Assembly: GCF_964355755.1 (NCBI RefSeq)
Contig: NC_092675.1
Span: forward strand, 17,249,312 to 17,313,311
Source: Antedon mediterranea
Taxonomy: Eukaryota; Echinodermata; Crinoidea; Comatulida; Antedonidae
Direction: 5' to 3'
DNA: 64,000 nt
Positions 1 through 14,500 of the stretch are shown one piece after another. Numbering within the stretch: the first letter of the stretch is position 1; every line of letters begins with the position of its first letter. Made by a program: the position numbers and the translations under genes. The notes under the pieces were generated by a model. The model did not search any database and was not told the DNA's origin. It saw nothing but the letters and a program-made list of their open reading frames with translations.

Positions 1-14
1 CATAGATGAAATTA

Positions 15-110
15 CACGACCCTTTAATCCGATTTTTAACATGACGTCATCAAAATGTAGCATGAAGATAGTAATTTTAGAAGATAATTATCTAAATAAT
101 TACATTTGAA
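15..110. repeat. Dispersed repeat fragment with CRE-like palindrome
   Basis: A perfect TGACGTCA octamer lies at 42-49 in a context (octamer, then TCAAAATG or TCATATGG, later an AAGATAATTATCT-like stretch) that recurs at about 5540-5680, 35310-35470 and, degraded, 61690-61775. It looks like part of an interspersed repeat family; element ends are not visible here. Confidence 0.45.
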
Positions 111-480
111 AATCTTTTTTTAAACATTTTTTTGGAATAATAGTCAAAGACACAATACATCTTTAAGTTTCAATAAAAAATGTCTTTTGGTTCTGAATTT
201 AAGATCAATGTAAAATATTGTATAATCATGCGTATGTTATGCTGCGCAACTCGGACGGGACCGAATACCTTGACACCGAATACCTTATTACGACATCTTC
301 AGATAGAGTTCAATCTTCTGATTAAAGTTATACAATGTTATGTACAGAAGAAAAAAGACAAAAAGATCCTGACAATAACAAGGGGTTATCCGCCAAGTGC
401 AGATAACCAAAAAGATCCTTACAATATTAACAAGGGTTACTAAAAAAAGATCTTTATTTAGTAGAGCTATCTGTCTATAC

Positions 481-608
481 AATCAAACTAGTTTGACAAA
501 AAAAAAAAGTGTGATATGCCCAAATATGGCAGTGATGTTATTGTGTTCACATAAGGGCATATCACTTTTTTTTGGTCACATAAAATTTGATGGTGTAGAC
601 ATAGCTAT
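481..608. repeat. MITE of the TCTACACTATCAAA family (degraded)
   Basis: The stretch runs from an ATCAAACTAGTTTGACA-like end to TTTGATGGTGTAGACATAGCT. Internally it has the conserved GTGATATGCCCAAATATGG and its near inverse GGGCATATCACTTTTTTT. Related copies are at 3869-4013, 25445-25625, 39291-39395 and 42293-42401. It is short, has terminal inverted repeats and codes for nothing. The outer end on the left is decayed. Confidence 0.6.
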
Positions 609-609
609 A

Positions 610-1420
610 GATAGCTAACACTGTGTGTTTGTTACATTTATATATACTTCTGCATTGTTTTTCCTGACCTGTTTTTAATTTTGGTCAAATAAATAAATGA
701 AAATGAAATATATGTAATTATTATCATTACATAATTGGTTTGTTGAAATCTAATTTGAAAATAAAGAAATTAACTATGGAATCAAAATTTTAATTATGAT
801 TTCATAGTTATTTCTTAAAAGAATGTTGTGATTAAAAATAAACAGCATAAAACAACCTTGACACTATGATACTCTATGTAGGAAATAAAATGTTAATGTT
901 GCTGAGGAAACGCCCAAGGGAAAAATATGTACTGTAAGGTAATAAAAACAGACCATTTTGAATGATGTATTCTCATCAACAGCTTCCTGTTTCATGTTTT
1001 ATGTTTCAAACTTGCCAAGAAATGGTGAAAAAAAGAGGACGAAACGTATTTATGAATTATTAAGATGTTCGGAATATATTAAAGATAGTTTTACATGTAT
1101 GAATTAACATATATGACAAATAATCGAACAACAAATGTGACATACAGTAACCAGCTATGAGCGCTCACTAGCTAAATGCAAGTACCCAGTGTTAGGAGTG
1201 CTAAACCAGGGGCCTTTGCCCTGTGCATTATGCCACTGACGGTAACTAATTTAGTTTAATCATGTTGGTAGCCTTTTAGCTACCATCAAAACACTCAATA
1301 TACCATATTTTCCTATACAGGGAAAGTGCCTGGCATTGGCAATGTTTAAACAAAAGGTAAATACACATTAACATGATTTGAAATCACTTCTGAAGAAAAA
1401 AAACTTATAAAATGACAAAA
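610..1420. other. Intergenic sequence, nothing recognised
   Basis: AT-rich sequence with no exon-like reading frame, no clear repeat boundary and no RNA gene that I can see. The same applies to about 1600-2480, where I looked for the missing C-terminal exons of the transporter on the minus strand and did not find them. Confidence 0.5.
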
Positions 1421-1424
1421 TATA

Positions 1425-1602
1425 TTCAACCAAAAACCATTGGCTGGCAGCCAATTTGACCATTTTTTTGCTTTAAATTACAGTTTTTTCAGGCAAATAC
1501 ATTTTTTTTCGATCCAATTTGTGGTCAAAGTGGATAACTATTATGTTACATTAAAATGGCATATTCAACAAAAATTGTGTTAAGAATTATACATCTTTAA
1601 AT
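1425..1602. repeat. Interspersed MITE-like repeat (ATGGCATATTCAACA / ACATCTTTAA family)
   Basis: It contains the series ACCATTGGCTGGCAGCCAAT, GCTTTAAATTACAGTTTTTT, TAAAATGGCATATTCAACA and ATACATCTTTAA, in the same order as at 60730-60910, and inverted at 22157-22340. The TGGCTGGCAGCCA segment is itself self-complementary. It has no coding capacity. Family members end in AAAGAT(G/A)(T/C)A(T/C)TGTC(C/T)CT inverted repeats. Confidence 0.6.
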
Positions 1603-2513
1603 CAATTATCAGATACTGAGTGATCTACTGTACTTTAAAATACAGAGGGCAACAGAGGGCATGTTATTTCAGCCCATATTGATGATACAAGTAACTCGAG
1701 ATTTTAATCAGCTTTTGTGAAGTCACCAATATATCGATTTTTCTGAAAGCTATGGCTCTCAGAGCAATTTCAGTTATTTTACTAGCTCTCAGTATCTATA
1801 GCCTAGCTAAGCTAGACATGCAATTAATGTGAAAATATTGACTTTAAATTTCGTGTTTTTTTAGTCACTTGTGATCCAAAAAAATATGTTAATTTATATC
1901 GTCTCTTCATCCTTAAAATGTACAAGTTTAAAATTTTAGCGAGTGTGGCAAATATACCTTTTTCACAAAACAGAAGACATCTTCAATCGATGACAAACAA
2001 TGCTGTGGAACAGAAATAATAACATAATGCGACGAGCATGTATTCCGTTTCGTGAAAAAGGGTGTAGGAAAAACTCCAAAAAGTTTGTATGCGTCATATT
2101 AAAAATCTGGCCAAAGCACGCGATTGGTCAGTCCGTTTCTGTCATTATTATTCATAACCACCTTTCTACCGCTGATGCTCTTTCGAGTTTAAATGCTAAT
2201 TTTAACATCGGACTATTTTTATTGCTACAAAATAAACGACCAAAAAACCTTACACAATGGTTGCCTGCTATAATTAATAATTAATTGCACGATTTTGGAA
2301 GTGGGGCTTACTTTTAAATGCAAAAATTCACAGGCATAGAGAAACTATACGATATACAGAAAATTAATTGATATGAAAATGAGGAAATAAGAAAGACCAG
2401 CTCCAACCAAGATTTAAACCAGGATTTCTTTCTTGATATGCATACATCCTTCTATTAGACCACTGGGGCTTCCATGGTATTAAAAGTACAAACATACAAG
2501 TAATAAAACTGAC

Positions 2514-5500
2514 CTGATTGTAATGACATCTTTAAAATCCAATGGGATTCCGTTGAGTTGTGCAATGAAGATAGAACCAACAGCTTCATAGAGGGCGGTG
2601 CCATCCATGTTTACGGTCGCTCCGATTGGCAGGACAAAACGGGTAATTCTTGTATCTACCTTTAGATTGTCCTCTAAGCATGTCATGGTTACAGGTAGGG
2701 TTGCTGAACTATAACAAAGAGACGTGGAAGAAAGGTAAAAAGGTAATAATGTTGTTTTCAGTAGAAGTAGCAGCAGTAGTAGTACAAGGCTAAGTGCAAG
2801 AAAACAATTTCTATTCATCATCCATTTCAATAATTATCAATCTATAGTTTCACCTCAGATATTTCATAGATATTATTTTTCTTTTTTGTAACAAAAAAAA
2901 AACTTAACTTAAAAAAAAACAAGTACTGTTTTCAAAGGTTTTGGTGTTTTAATTCAAAATTACCAAAGAGTTTAGAAAATGTTGGCAAAATTAAATGTAT
3001 GGTAATTTATACTAATAAGTACTATTTGTTCCCGATATAAATATGTTTAATTCACATAAGAATTTAATAGTATACAAAAAATTATTGCCAATAAAAACGT
3101 TTGTTTGTAACATTAATACAGCAAAGTTTACGTTTCCCATTAGCATTTAAATGGTTTTATGAAGCTCACTTAGAATAATTATTCAAATGCAAAGTATTAA
3201 AAGGCCATACTTTGCTACTGTTAATCTGGTAAGTGCTTCAGTCAAGTCAGTGCCACAGTTGAATAAGCACACATAAATTGCTGCTTAGCACATGATCTTG
3301 TCACATGATAGAAAGCATCATAGCATTAAACTGGTTCTGCTGTGCTGTTGGATTATGCTGAAATAATATTTTAGAAAAAGCAATATTCAAAATCACCTTA
3401 CCTTGAATCAACACTGAAAGCAGTCACAAGTGCTGGGATGACTTTTCTCAAAAATCGGAAAGGATTTTGCCGAACAAAAAAATAATAAAGAAGCGGTAAA
3501 ACAATAACACCATGGATAAAAAGGCCAACTTCTACAGTTACTATAAAAAGGCCGAGTTGTCCAAACATCAGTGCCCAGTCATCCATCTCCAAAAGCTTTC
3601 CAAGCACAAGGAAAAATACTCCAATAGGGGACAACCTGAAAAAAAAAATATCAGCATCAATTTCAATACAGAAGACAATATTACATTCTGCAAATTTTTG
3701 GGCAATAATTTGTTGTTTGTAAAACGCAAAACAATGCAGCTACTTGTATAGAAAAATACCTGTAACATGATTGAGTATCAGGTGGGACAAGTTTGTTTCC
3801 CCTTCCCATTAATTTTAGTATTTATTTGAGGTTCTACTACAGTAGTTTGATATTTTTTTCCCCTTTAAGCTCTGTCTACTCTTGTACGACAAAAAAAGTG
3901 TAATGTGCCCAGATATGGTAGCGATGCCCAAAGTAGTAATACGACATCATCATGTCCATATATGGGTACATAACATTTTGTTGTCACATAAAGGTTGATA
4001 GTGTAGACAGAGCTTAAGTGGAATTTGAAGTCCAGCTTCTTTTAAAGGATTTTTACTTTTGTTTTGTTCATTCTAAGGTGAATAACTCTGTAATGCAATC
4101 TTGAACTTATTTATAGGTTATTTTAAAATACTGTACACAAAAGAGAAAGGCTTTGTATATGCATTTGTTGAATTTTAATAGGACAAATAAAGCTATACTA
4201 TATAACACAATGTATGTATGTAAGTTTAACAAAAGATATAAATCCACGGTTCACTTCACTTTACTACCCAGAATTCTGAACTATTCTTCAATAGAATAGT
4301 TCAGATAGAACAAGTTATACAAACACAAATAAAAGATTTTTGTATAAAGATGATAAGATCTTTATACATTTTTTTTTGTCTTAAAGACCCATTCCCTACA
4401 ATTTGTAATGTTCTGTAAAAGTAATGCATATATTACTTTAAAAACATTGAACCAGGTTATTTCTTATCTTAGATTTATGTTTTATGTTAATTTATGATAA
4501 AATGACAGTAACAATGCACTACCTAAAGTGCCTTGTGGTGAATGTTCTCTTGTCTTTAGCCCTAGCGAAGCTGGGTTTAGTTTTGTAGGCCTAGCTGGTA
4601 AATAAGAGTAACGTACAAACATCGTACGCTAAATGGTAGCTCCGCGTTAAAAATATATTTTGTATATTATAAACCTTTGCAACAACATTTATTACAGAAT
4701 ACAGAAATTTATTGGTCTTTTTAAAACATAGTACTTATTTAGTGGGTGTGTGTGGTCATTCATAATCATTTTAACTTGATGTAATTTGTTGAATAGTTGG
4801 TAGGTCAGAGATAATAATTTTGTCTGCACGCTTCCTAACTCGTTCTAATTTTATTATAACCCACCTTATGTTCTAACAGCGGCTAAGCAAACATACACCG
4901 TGAAAGAAGTCTCTTTTATAAAGTACTGTACAGTAATTAACTGTTAAAAGATGCGAAATTCAATTATGTAAAGTATATTATAAAGATAAACTTATACAGT
5001 ATAGGAAAACATTACATACAAATAGTTACCTCATTTAATAATGATTGTAAGTAATTGAAAATCAATGAAATTTCTAGTTTACATTAGCACCACTTAAATA
5101 AAAAGAAGTTATTTTGATGATATTTTTCTGCTTCACCACTGTCAATAAATTAGGGGGTTAATATCTGCAGGGTTGACCAAACGTTTACATGTTAAACCTG
5201 GAGCTACCTTTTAAACTGCATGTGATGCCTTTATTTGATACATGCAAATGTAGTGTCATTAGAAGTACATCAGCCACATGCTGTTTCACACTGCATTTCT
5301 CAAATGTTATGTTTATATTAATATCCTGTAATTACTTAGCTGAGCTTTTTAGTTATCCGCAATATGCGGATAACTTCTTGTTATTGTATTGGACCAATAT
5401 TTTTTTTCCCTGTATTATTAGTTATCCGCTTAGTAGCTAGCTCGTCAGAATAAAAAGTGATAATCATGATTAAATGTTTTCTGAAAGCGATTGTATTGTA

Positions 5501-8500
5501 TTGTAGATACTGTACAAATTCATGTGAACATTTTTCCAATCAGATGTTGTGACGTCATCATATGGCTAGTTATATAAAACAAGTTTTTTTTTCATATTTT
5601 GCGTCATAGTACATCACATTTAAAAGAGCGTGCATCTATATTTTACGTATTCAAATTTCTTCTACACGTTAATATGTTGTTGCTGAGATCATTTCCTTCC
5701 GAAATTACTATCTTAGTGTTACATTTTGATACCAGTGCCATGTTAAAAATTAAAATAAATGGCGGGTCCCGTAATTTCACCTACTGTGAATGTAATATAT
5801 ATACATTCCTAACATGTTCAGTAACGTAGTACAGTATCTACGGTACATGAATATTCTAGAATAAGAGTATGTTTAAATTTAAGAAACCATGTATAATTAA
5901 TATAAGAACAATCAGGAACATTCCGGAAGTGCTATTAATAGAAACTGTAATCCAAAGAAGTATAAGGAATGATCTAGAAGGTTATGAACATATTGTATAT
6001 AAGGGGAAGTAGGACAATTGTAAGAAGGAAGAAGGATTTTTGATTGAAGCATTTTTTTTTAAGAAGGTTGGATATTCGATTGTAAAATTTATTGTGAAGC
6101 TGTTGTTTAAAGTGCTTACTGGATTGTTGAAAGTTGAAATTAAAGCTTTGTTTTGAGTTATTTTACAACTTTTTGTGTATACTTTTATGTCACAAGGGAG
6201 TTCCTAAAGTATTTTCAACCGCTCGGAAACATAACATACGTAAAGGGAGTTCGTGACATTGGTATATAAATTTCTGTTTCTGCACGTAACCATACATATG
6301 GGGTATTAAAATGACTGTAATTGTACTGGAAAAGCTTTAAACTAGTATTTTAATTATCTCTGGGAATGGGATGGAAATTTGGGGTTGGGCCATAGGCCTT
6401 TCAACATCACTGAAACTGTATTGAGAGTGTAATGAACAAATTACTACATTTGAAAACTGGCACTGAGGCGTTATGGGTTGGGAGTAATGGCTTAACATAC
6501 GTCTTAAACACATCACCAAGAATGGGTTGTGTTGGGAGGGGAAGAGTGGAGATACTGGAATTAGGAGACAATACGAATACAACATAATTGGAATTGTACT
6601 GGGAAAAGTTACTACATTTGAACTGTCCTATGGAGGAGTTAAGGTTTGGTGATTGTGGTGGGATGGGGAGAGGAGAAAGAATATAGACTGAGGAAGAGGT
6701 AATTCAGCGGTATTCAATTATATATTTTATTCATTAGCCAATATGACACCTATCCAATTACATACACCATGCCTATCAGCTACTGTATGTACCCGCTCCG
6801 GGAGTTTGGGGTGAGCTATCATAGCTATATATACCCATCTCATTTTGAAGCTGAACTGAAATTTGTCCTGGGAAGAATGAAAGAGAGTGTGGGGTGGTGT
6901 TATTGAAGAGTGGTGGAGGAGTTGGTGAGTATAGGGAGATACTGGCGTCAGGTGTTATGTATGAGAAGGCTTTAAACTAATTTTAAAACCCACCCTGGGG
7001 CGGGTATAATTTCTAGTCTATATATATATATATATATAAAAGGCAAACACAAAACGTTTGTCCTCTTTGCATGCCGCGGTACAACCTCTGATTGGTGTGA
7101 ATTTTGCACTCAACATCAATCTTGCAATGGAGATGGTCATGGTCTATATAAAAAGTTTGTTAACCAAATTATTGAATTATGACTTATTAAATATTTTAAA
7201 AATTACCTTTCAAAAGGCTATGAAATATGGAATTTCCAGAGGGCGTCATTAGGAACCAAAACAAAAAACGGCAGCATTATCGTTCAGAGATGCGAGTCGA
7301 TAGGCACACAGTAATTTTTAAGTACAAGAAAAGCCACATGGTCGTGGATTACTTCAGTTCACTTCCATTTGTAATAATAAACATTTATGTATGATGATTT
7401 ATGTTGGCTAACTAGATATTGTTATATCTTTCTAAAATTTGAAGTGTAGGCTCTACGTTTATTCGTTTTCTTTCATATTAGCGTGCAAAATTGTACATCA
7501 GCTATGCCACCTGTATTAACAATGGGAATGCGAATTATTTGTTTAAGTAAGGTGATCATTACTATACTTTATGCAACCTTTTTATTCTAGGCATACTATA
7601 GCCCTGACCGTCCTTCTTCTTTATTCTACTAATCCGCCGAATAATTACCAGCTTACCGTGGATACAGAATCTTAATTATAATTACAGCTACCTTTTGATG
7701 CCTATCATTGTTTACTCTGATTTCCAGTATAGTAACGTAATTGCTATACATTTTGTCCCTATTATACCATAGCTTGTTAGTTTTCGATTTTTGTCTATCC
7801 AATCCAAGTAAACTTTTGTAATGAAGTCCTACAGTTAAATAAGTGTTAATGTATACAAACACATGGAGTAATTTATAGTTCAATTCAATTTCAATTCAAT
7901 TCAATTCAATAATACATTTATTTAAGATGGTCACAATATATAACAAACAATATTACAATAAACAATCATAAACAATTAATATAAGACCATCTTAGGGATC
8001 AAAATTAGAAGTAGAACTTGTCTCACATTGACCCCTAAAATAATAATAATAATTCAAACAAAAATAAGAACGGTACCGTATAAATATACAAATACAACGC
8101 ATACAATTAAATAAATTATACAGTGCGCAACATATTTAGTAGGTTTGGTAACAAGATAAATAAAGGATTTTTATATGCTTTCTAAATGAATTTACAGTAT
8201 ATAAATGATTGATGGCAGTTGAATCTAGATTATTCCAATACGTTGGTCCTAAATAAGTAATAAAAAACTGGCTTTTTCTAAGTTTAACAAATGGAACATA
8301 CAATTTATGTGGATTTCTTATGTTATAGGTATGATCTAATAAACGATTTGAAAATAACATTGAAACAGACTTTGGTAGTAAACCAGTAACATATTCAAAC
8401 ATAAAAGAAGTAACTTGAAGTTTATGAAGGTCATATATTTTTAAAATTTTAAGTTTTTTAAACAAAGGTTCTGATGCAGATGTAGATTGTTCAAAGTTTA

Positions 8501-11500
8501 ATAATCGAACAACACGTTTTTGTAAAATGAAAATTCTTTGTAAATTTGATGGATAATCAGCTGCCCATATAATATTGCAATAAAGTAAATGTGGTAATAT
8601 AAGCGAATTATACAAAGAAAGTAAAATGTGTTGAGGAAAAAAATATTTTATCTGGTTTATAACACCAATGCATTTAGACATTTTGATTGAAATATTTTTC
8701 TGATGACCGGTCCAATTTAAGTTTTCATTAATTAAAATTCCAAGAAATAAAGTTTCGCTTTTTCGGTCCAGATTTTTACCATTTAGAACAACCTGAATGT
8801 TTTTGTTACTTAATTTATGCCTGTTTCGATGGGAGTGAAATATAATGAAATTTGTTTTTGAAGTATTAATCAATAATTTATTAGAAGAGAACCAATTTTC
8901 AATCTTATTTAATTCTAAATTAAAGGTATTTACTAATAAATCAATATTTTTGTTTGAATAAAATAAAGTTGTATCATCGGCAAAGGAAACAATATTCAGT
9001 GTATCACTAACAAAGGTTATGTCATTTACGTAAATAAGAAATAATAAGGGTCCAAGGACCGACCCCTGTGGTACACCACATGGAACGTTCTTTGCCGATG
9101 ATTTACAGTTACCAATCTGTACATATTGTTTACGATTACTAAGATAACTAATAAACCATTTTAACGAAACACCTCTAATGCCATAACGTAACAGTTTTGA
9201 AAGTAAAATATCATGATTAACAACATCAAAAGCTTTGGATAGATCAAGAAAAGTGCTTAACAAAAATTCTTTATTTTCAAATGCATTATTAATTGAATGT
9301 ATAAGTTCAAGCATAGCGTGACAGGTAGAGTGTTTTTTACGAAAACCATATTGATGATTATTTAGGATGTTATGTTTAGTTAAATATGTATAAAGACGAG
9401 TATGCATTAATTTTTCTATTATTTTTGAGAGAATGGGGAGAACGGAAATCGGTCTATAATTGTTAAGTAAGTTTGCATTTCCCTTTTTAAAAACTGGGAC
9501 CACTTTAGCTAATTTTATATGATCAGGTACGATTCCTGTAGTAAAAGATAAATTGATAACATAAGTAAGAGGAATTAAAATAAAAGGAGTAACTTTTTAA
9601 GAACAGTTCTACCATAAGTTTCCTAATTACATGTACATGAATACAGGCCAGATATGTTAATGAGCATCCACACAGCTGAGATCTGATCTAACAACAAACA
9701 TGGATGATGCACGTTGAACAGATCGACGCGACTAGAGGTTCCACTGATCGTATTATTGTGAACGACACCCGCTGAGTGAACAGACTACCCATCCAGCCGA
9801 ACGAGGACGTCGCTCCAATAGCTATGCAAATGTTAACGAGATTCAGCACCAATCAGGCAACGGGGGAAGAAGAGAAAGAGATAAAGAAGATGTTGGAGGC
9901 TTGAGTTATTCAACCATCCATGTCCGAGTGGGCATCACCTCTGTGTTGGTCCGGAAGCGTGATGGTTTTGTGCGCTTTTGCATTGACTATTGTGCTCTCA
10001 ACAACGTCACTACTAAAGATGCATATCCATTACCCCTGATTTGTGATTGCTTTAACACACTGTTGGGGGAATATCTGGTTTTTCTAAACTGGACGCGATT
10101 TCGGGGTACTGACCATTAAAATGAAAGATGAGGACCAAAATAAGGGAGTGTTTATCACCAAGCTTGAATTCGTTAAAATGCACTTTGGTCTTTCCAATTG
10201 TCCTACAACTTTCTCCCATGCCATGGGTTTGGTACTTCGGGGATTGACATGAGATATTGTATTGACATTTCTCGATGACATTGTCGTGCTAGGTAAAACG
10301 TTCGAAGATCATCTCAGCAACCTCTTTTGGGTTCTACAATAATTTCGTATTAACAACTTCAAACTTAAACCTTCTACAAAAATTTTTTTTTAATGTTTCA
10401 GGGGGATAATATAACTTTAAGGAAACAAGTTTTTTACTGTATGGTAATCATTAATTAAATTTAGTTATTTGCCAACCTACAGAAGTATCACCATTTTCAA
10501 AATTCTTTCAATATATTCTTAGCAATACTTTCAAATTCGTAAATAACAGTGGATTTTCTTTTTGAACTTTTAGATTTCGGACGTATGTAAAACTTGCAAG
10601 TGTAAAATGTATTAATTTTGTTACAATGAAATTTACTGACCGCATACATTGCATACTTATAATAAGCATGTTAATTTCCTGGTGAAATTTTTGCTGCTTT
10701 TATTTTGTATATTTTGTATGGATGTACAATTCGAAATAAAGGAAATTAATGAATTAAAGCACAAATAAAAAGTACTGTCCCAAACTCCAAAAATATTGCC
10801 GAGCCTAGGAAATAGATTAATCTTTATAGTAACATACCAGATTATTCCTTTAACAAACATCATAACTGCTTCAAACATACTGTTGAAGAATTCACGTAGA
10901 GGCTTTCCAGTATCTCCAAGTTTTCCAAGTATGACGCCAAAGATAAGTGAGAATACGAGTAGTCCCATAACATTCATGCGGTCTTTACTTCTTAATTCGT
11001 GTGTGACTGTGGTAGTGTTTGTTTCGGTATCATACACAACGATGCGTTCTGTCTTGTACTGTTATGGAAAAATTGAACATTGATTTAGCACATGTATATG
11101 TGTAAACAATAAATACATATAAAATATAGTCAACAATTATTTACATTTATTAAATTTTTGATTACCTTCAATTAGTAAACACCTTGTTACATCCACAAGT
11201 TAGGTAAAAAGAGTACCAACATTTAATTAATTTTTAGTGATTTTATATACAATATTTAAATTTCCACATAAAAGAAAACATTTTCTCGTATTAAGTTACA
11301 TTTATTTGATTTTCTGTGATTTCTTGAATTTTTATCTTGTATCTTGTGGTTTTGTACCATATACGTCACATTTATTTAAAATATATTGTAAAGAAAATTA
11401 ATTGTAAATAAGTTAAATATAAACTGTGCATTTATTAATACAGTAATTTAATGGTTTGAAACCAATCTGATATTAATGGACCTCGTCCAACCTTTTCCAC

Positions 11501-14500
11501 TCGAGAGAGAGGACGCTGTGTGTTTGGCACCTCGTCCAACCTTTCACCGAGAGAGGACGCTGTGTTAGACATCAGAGTCCCTCTTAGAAGAAGCAAGAAG
11601 ATACCATCAAGAAGATATTTATTCAAATGGATCCTGAGTTTCATCCGTCGTGCGAGAGAGATTCTTGAGACGGCAGCCATCAAGTTTTCTGTCAACTCAT
11701 TCATATTATACAGTATTCTGGATAACAAACATTTTCTTTCTACTACAAACTCATTTCATTCAAATGTCATAATATATTTACAATGTGACCTCATGCATTA
11801 TTTACATACAGAAGTATTATTGTATTATATTAAGTATTAAGTTACAATCCCAACTTACAGGCTATTTTGTTTCATTATTTATCATACAAAATAAGCAACT
11901 TATTCATCCTTTCTACCAAATGGATTCACATTTTATAAAAATTAGTAATATGTTGAAGAAGATATTCTGATATCTATTTGTAGTTATTATAAACATTTCT
12001 TCATATCTGAATATCAATATTATGATAGCTTCTACTTATTATATCAAAAGACATATGACATATATATTACCAATTAATCTATTAAGAATGTGGAAGTGGA
12101 AAATAAATAAATTTATAGTGAATTAAAATTAAAATATTAGTATAAAATTAAGAGTATTTTTTAAATTAAAGAATTGACATCAAAATTTATTACATAAAGG
12201 GCTTCACATACCTGGCGAAAGCATGCTGCAACAATGTTTGATGGAAACATATTCCTGTAATAAATAGAGAAAGGTACGATGTTCATTGATATAATTTGAC
12301 CACTTTTAGATTCATATATTTTTTAATAATTGTTAGCGCAATGGTAAAATAAAACAACTACTAAATGTATAAAGTGAATTAAGTGCGGATTCTCAATGTG
12401 GTCAGTGCATAGTAATATTAGGCTCTGCCCATCTTATTTGACCAATTAGAATTAAGAAAATGTGGTTTTCTGTTAGAAAAGTGAAAGAAAATGTTAAAAG
12501 AAAGATATACTGTATACAGGATAAATAAATAATTAGCTTGTGGTAGGTCTGTTATAAGTTTTGTTAATATTTTATCACATGCCATTCAGTAATTAGTTAT
12601 TGACAATTAAAACGAATTTAGGTTCAATGATTTGGCGCAAATAGGGGTGTTTTCCGATCGTGGTATACACTGTCTAATGGATGTCCATCTTTAAAAATTC
12701 CCGAACACAATAATACGAGTATGCTTCGGATTTTCATATCTCCTCCTACGGTAATTGTTTTTAATAGCCGAAAACCGGTTGGTACAGCTCGAGTATCATA
12801 TACATATATCATGTTGAAGACCGGCTAATTTTCTTAAAAAAATACTATTTTAATAGATTTAATATACGTTTATACAAATGTATTGATTTGCAATGAATGG
12901 AACATGCCAATCTGTATTTGAAGCTTCAAATTCCTCGGTAAATAGAGGGCTCATTATTTCGACAAATGCTTAGTGTCGGGTGTAAACAGTAAACTTAATA
13001 AACACTAAGAGTGGCTTTCGGATAATTTTAGATCCATGACCGATAAATGAAGATTTATCGAACTGGGAGTGTAGTTAGGCTTATAAGAACTAAACTAAGA
13101 TTTAATAGGCATCATGTAGTTAAACTAAGTCTCATTTGAGACTTAGGGAGTGCAGCTGAAAGAGTGAGTGTTATAACCATATTTGACAAGTGTATCCTAT
13201 AGGTAGGCCTACGAAAATTTATTCGAAAAAAATAAGGCGTCATAAATCACGGCCCAACAAATCAGTACTCGTGACAGAAATTTGATCCAGTTTTGTTCAC
13301 ACAAATGTTTCCAGGAATTTTAACACCGCAACCGCGGATTAGCCCTAAATATTTAGTTTGATAATGCTTAATAAAGAGGTACTGTAGACTACAGTTTAAT
13401 TAGTTTCCGATCACCGAATGTCTTACTGTATTTATTTAGTGTGGTTCTTATACTGTATAAATACCATCAACTTTATTACTGCGGTTCCATCACCACCACC
13501 CCGTGCCGCCCAATCTTCGTAGTTCAATTTTCATTTCTCCTTAATTTCTTGAGTCCACATTAAATTAATTTTTCTTTATGATATCCAGTATTTGTTATTT
13601 TGTCTTTATTTTTTAATACCCCAATTAAGGGGGAACGTTTTTGTTTAGTGTCTCAAAAATGTCCCAGTTGGTTCTATTGTATTCGAGAACCATCTGTGGG
13701 GATCCCTGGTAGGCTTCCGCTTTGTGAAGCACAAACAGTACCAAGGCCATCAATCCTAAAAAAAAATAACTTCATGAGGTTATCTGAACATCTATAGTAT
13801 ACTTTTACACTTCACAGCGAATAGAAAACAAGATTATGGTGGCCAAGGTTCTACCTGTAAAGCTTAATTAATTTGGTATCTATGTAGCCTTCATCCCTCT
13901 GAAACAAACACCTTTTGTCAAACATTCACTTACTCTTGATTTAAAAAAAAATAAATTATTAAAAAACTTATTTATTCAGCAGATGTGTTTTTTATCATTT
14001 TTTAATTGCCGCAATATAGATTTTGAGTATTATTATTAAAGATGTTCTTAAAAACAAGAAAAATGAAGATTAATAAAATGAAACTTTTAATAGCCATTTG
14101 AAGTTAATAACTACCATAGGAAAAAATAATGATTTCACTTATAAATCTAGAACCTACAAATTAAAATGAAGGAAAAAAAAAAAAAATTGTTAACACTAAA
14201 CAGGTCTTAAAATAATACTAAAAAAGTGGTCCAGAATTGGGACCCTGGTCCGTATTGCCTCCAAAATTTAATGGAGTGGTCCTTTATCTATCTGTAAACT
14301 AGTAATCCTGCTAACAAATAAACAAACAGACACATGCGATCAACTATATATACTGTACATCCTTGGCAGAGGTAAAAGACTTGATAAACAGACAAAAACT
14401 TAACCATTAAACCATTCTGAGAGACAACTTTTGCTTTAAATTACAGTTTTTTCTGATAAATATTTCTGTTTCCGAGAATTAACTAGATATTATGTGACAT

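Noticed and set aside
2000-2284. Missing C-terminal transporter exons
   Set aside because: I read the minus strand from 1 to 2480 for HP2 and TM8 motifs (GAAGIPQAG-like, D-DRxRT-like) and found none; they are probably left of the window.
11435-11840. Basic peptides on both strands around the 49-bp duplication
   Set aside because: Arg-rich frames open on both strands, no splice sites and no recognised family; possibly a retroelement tail but not supportable.
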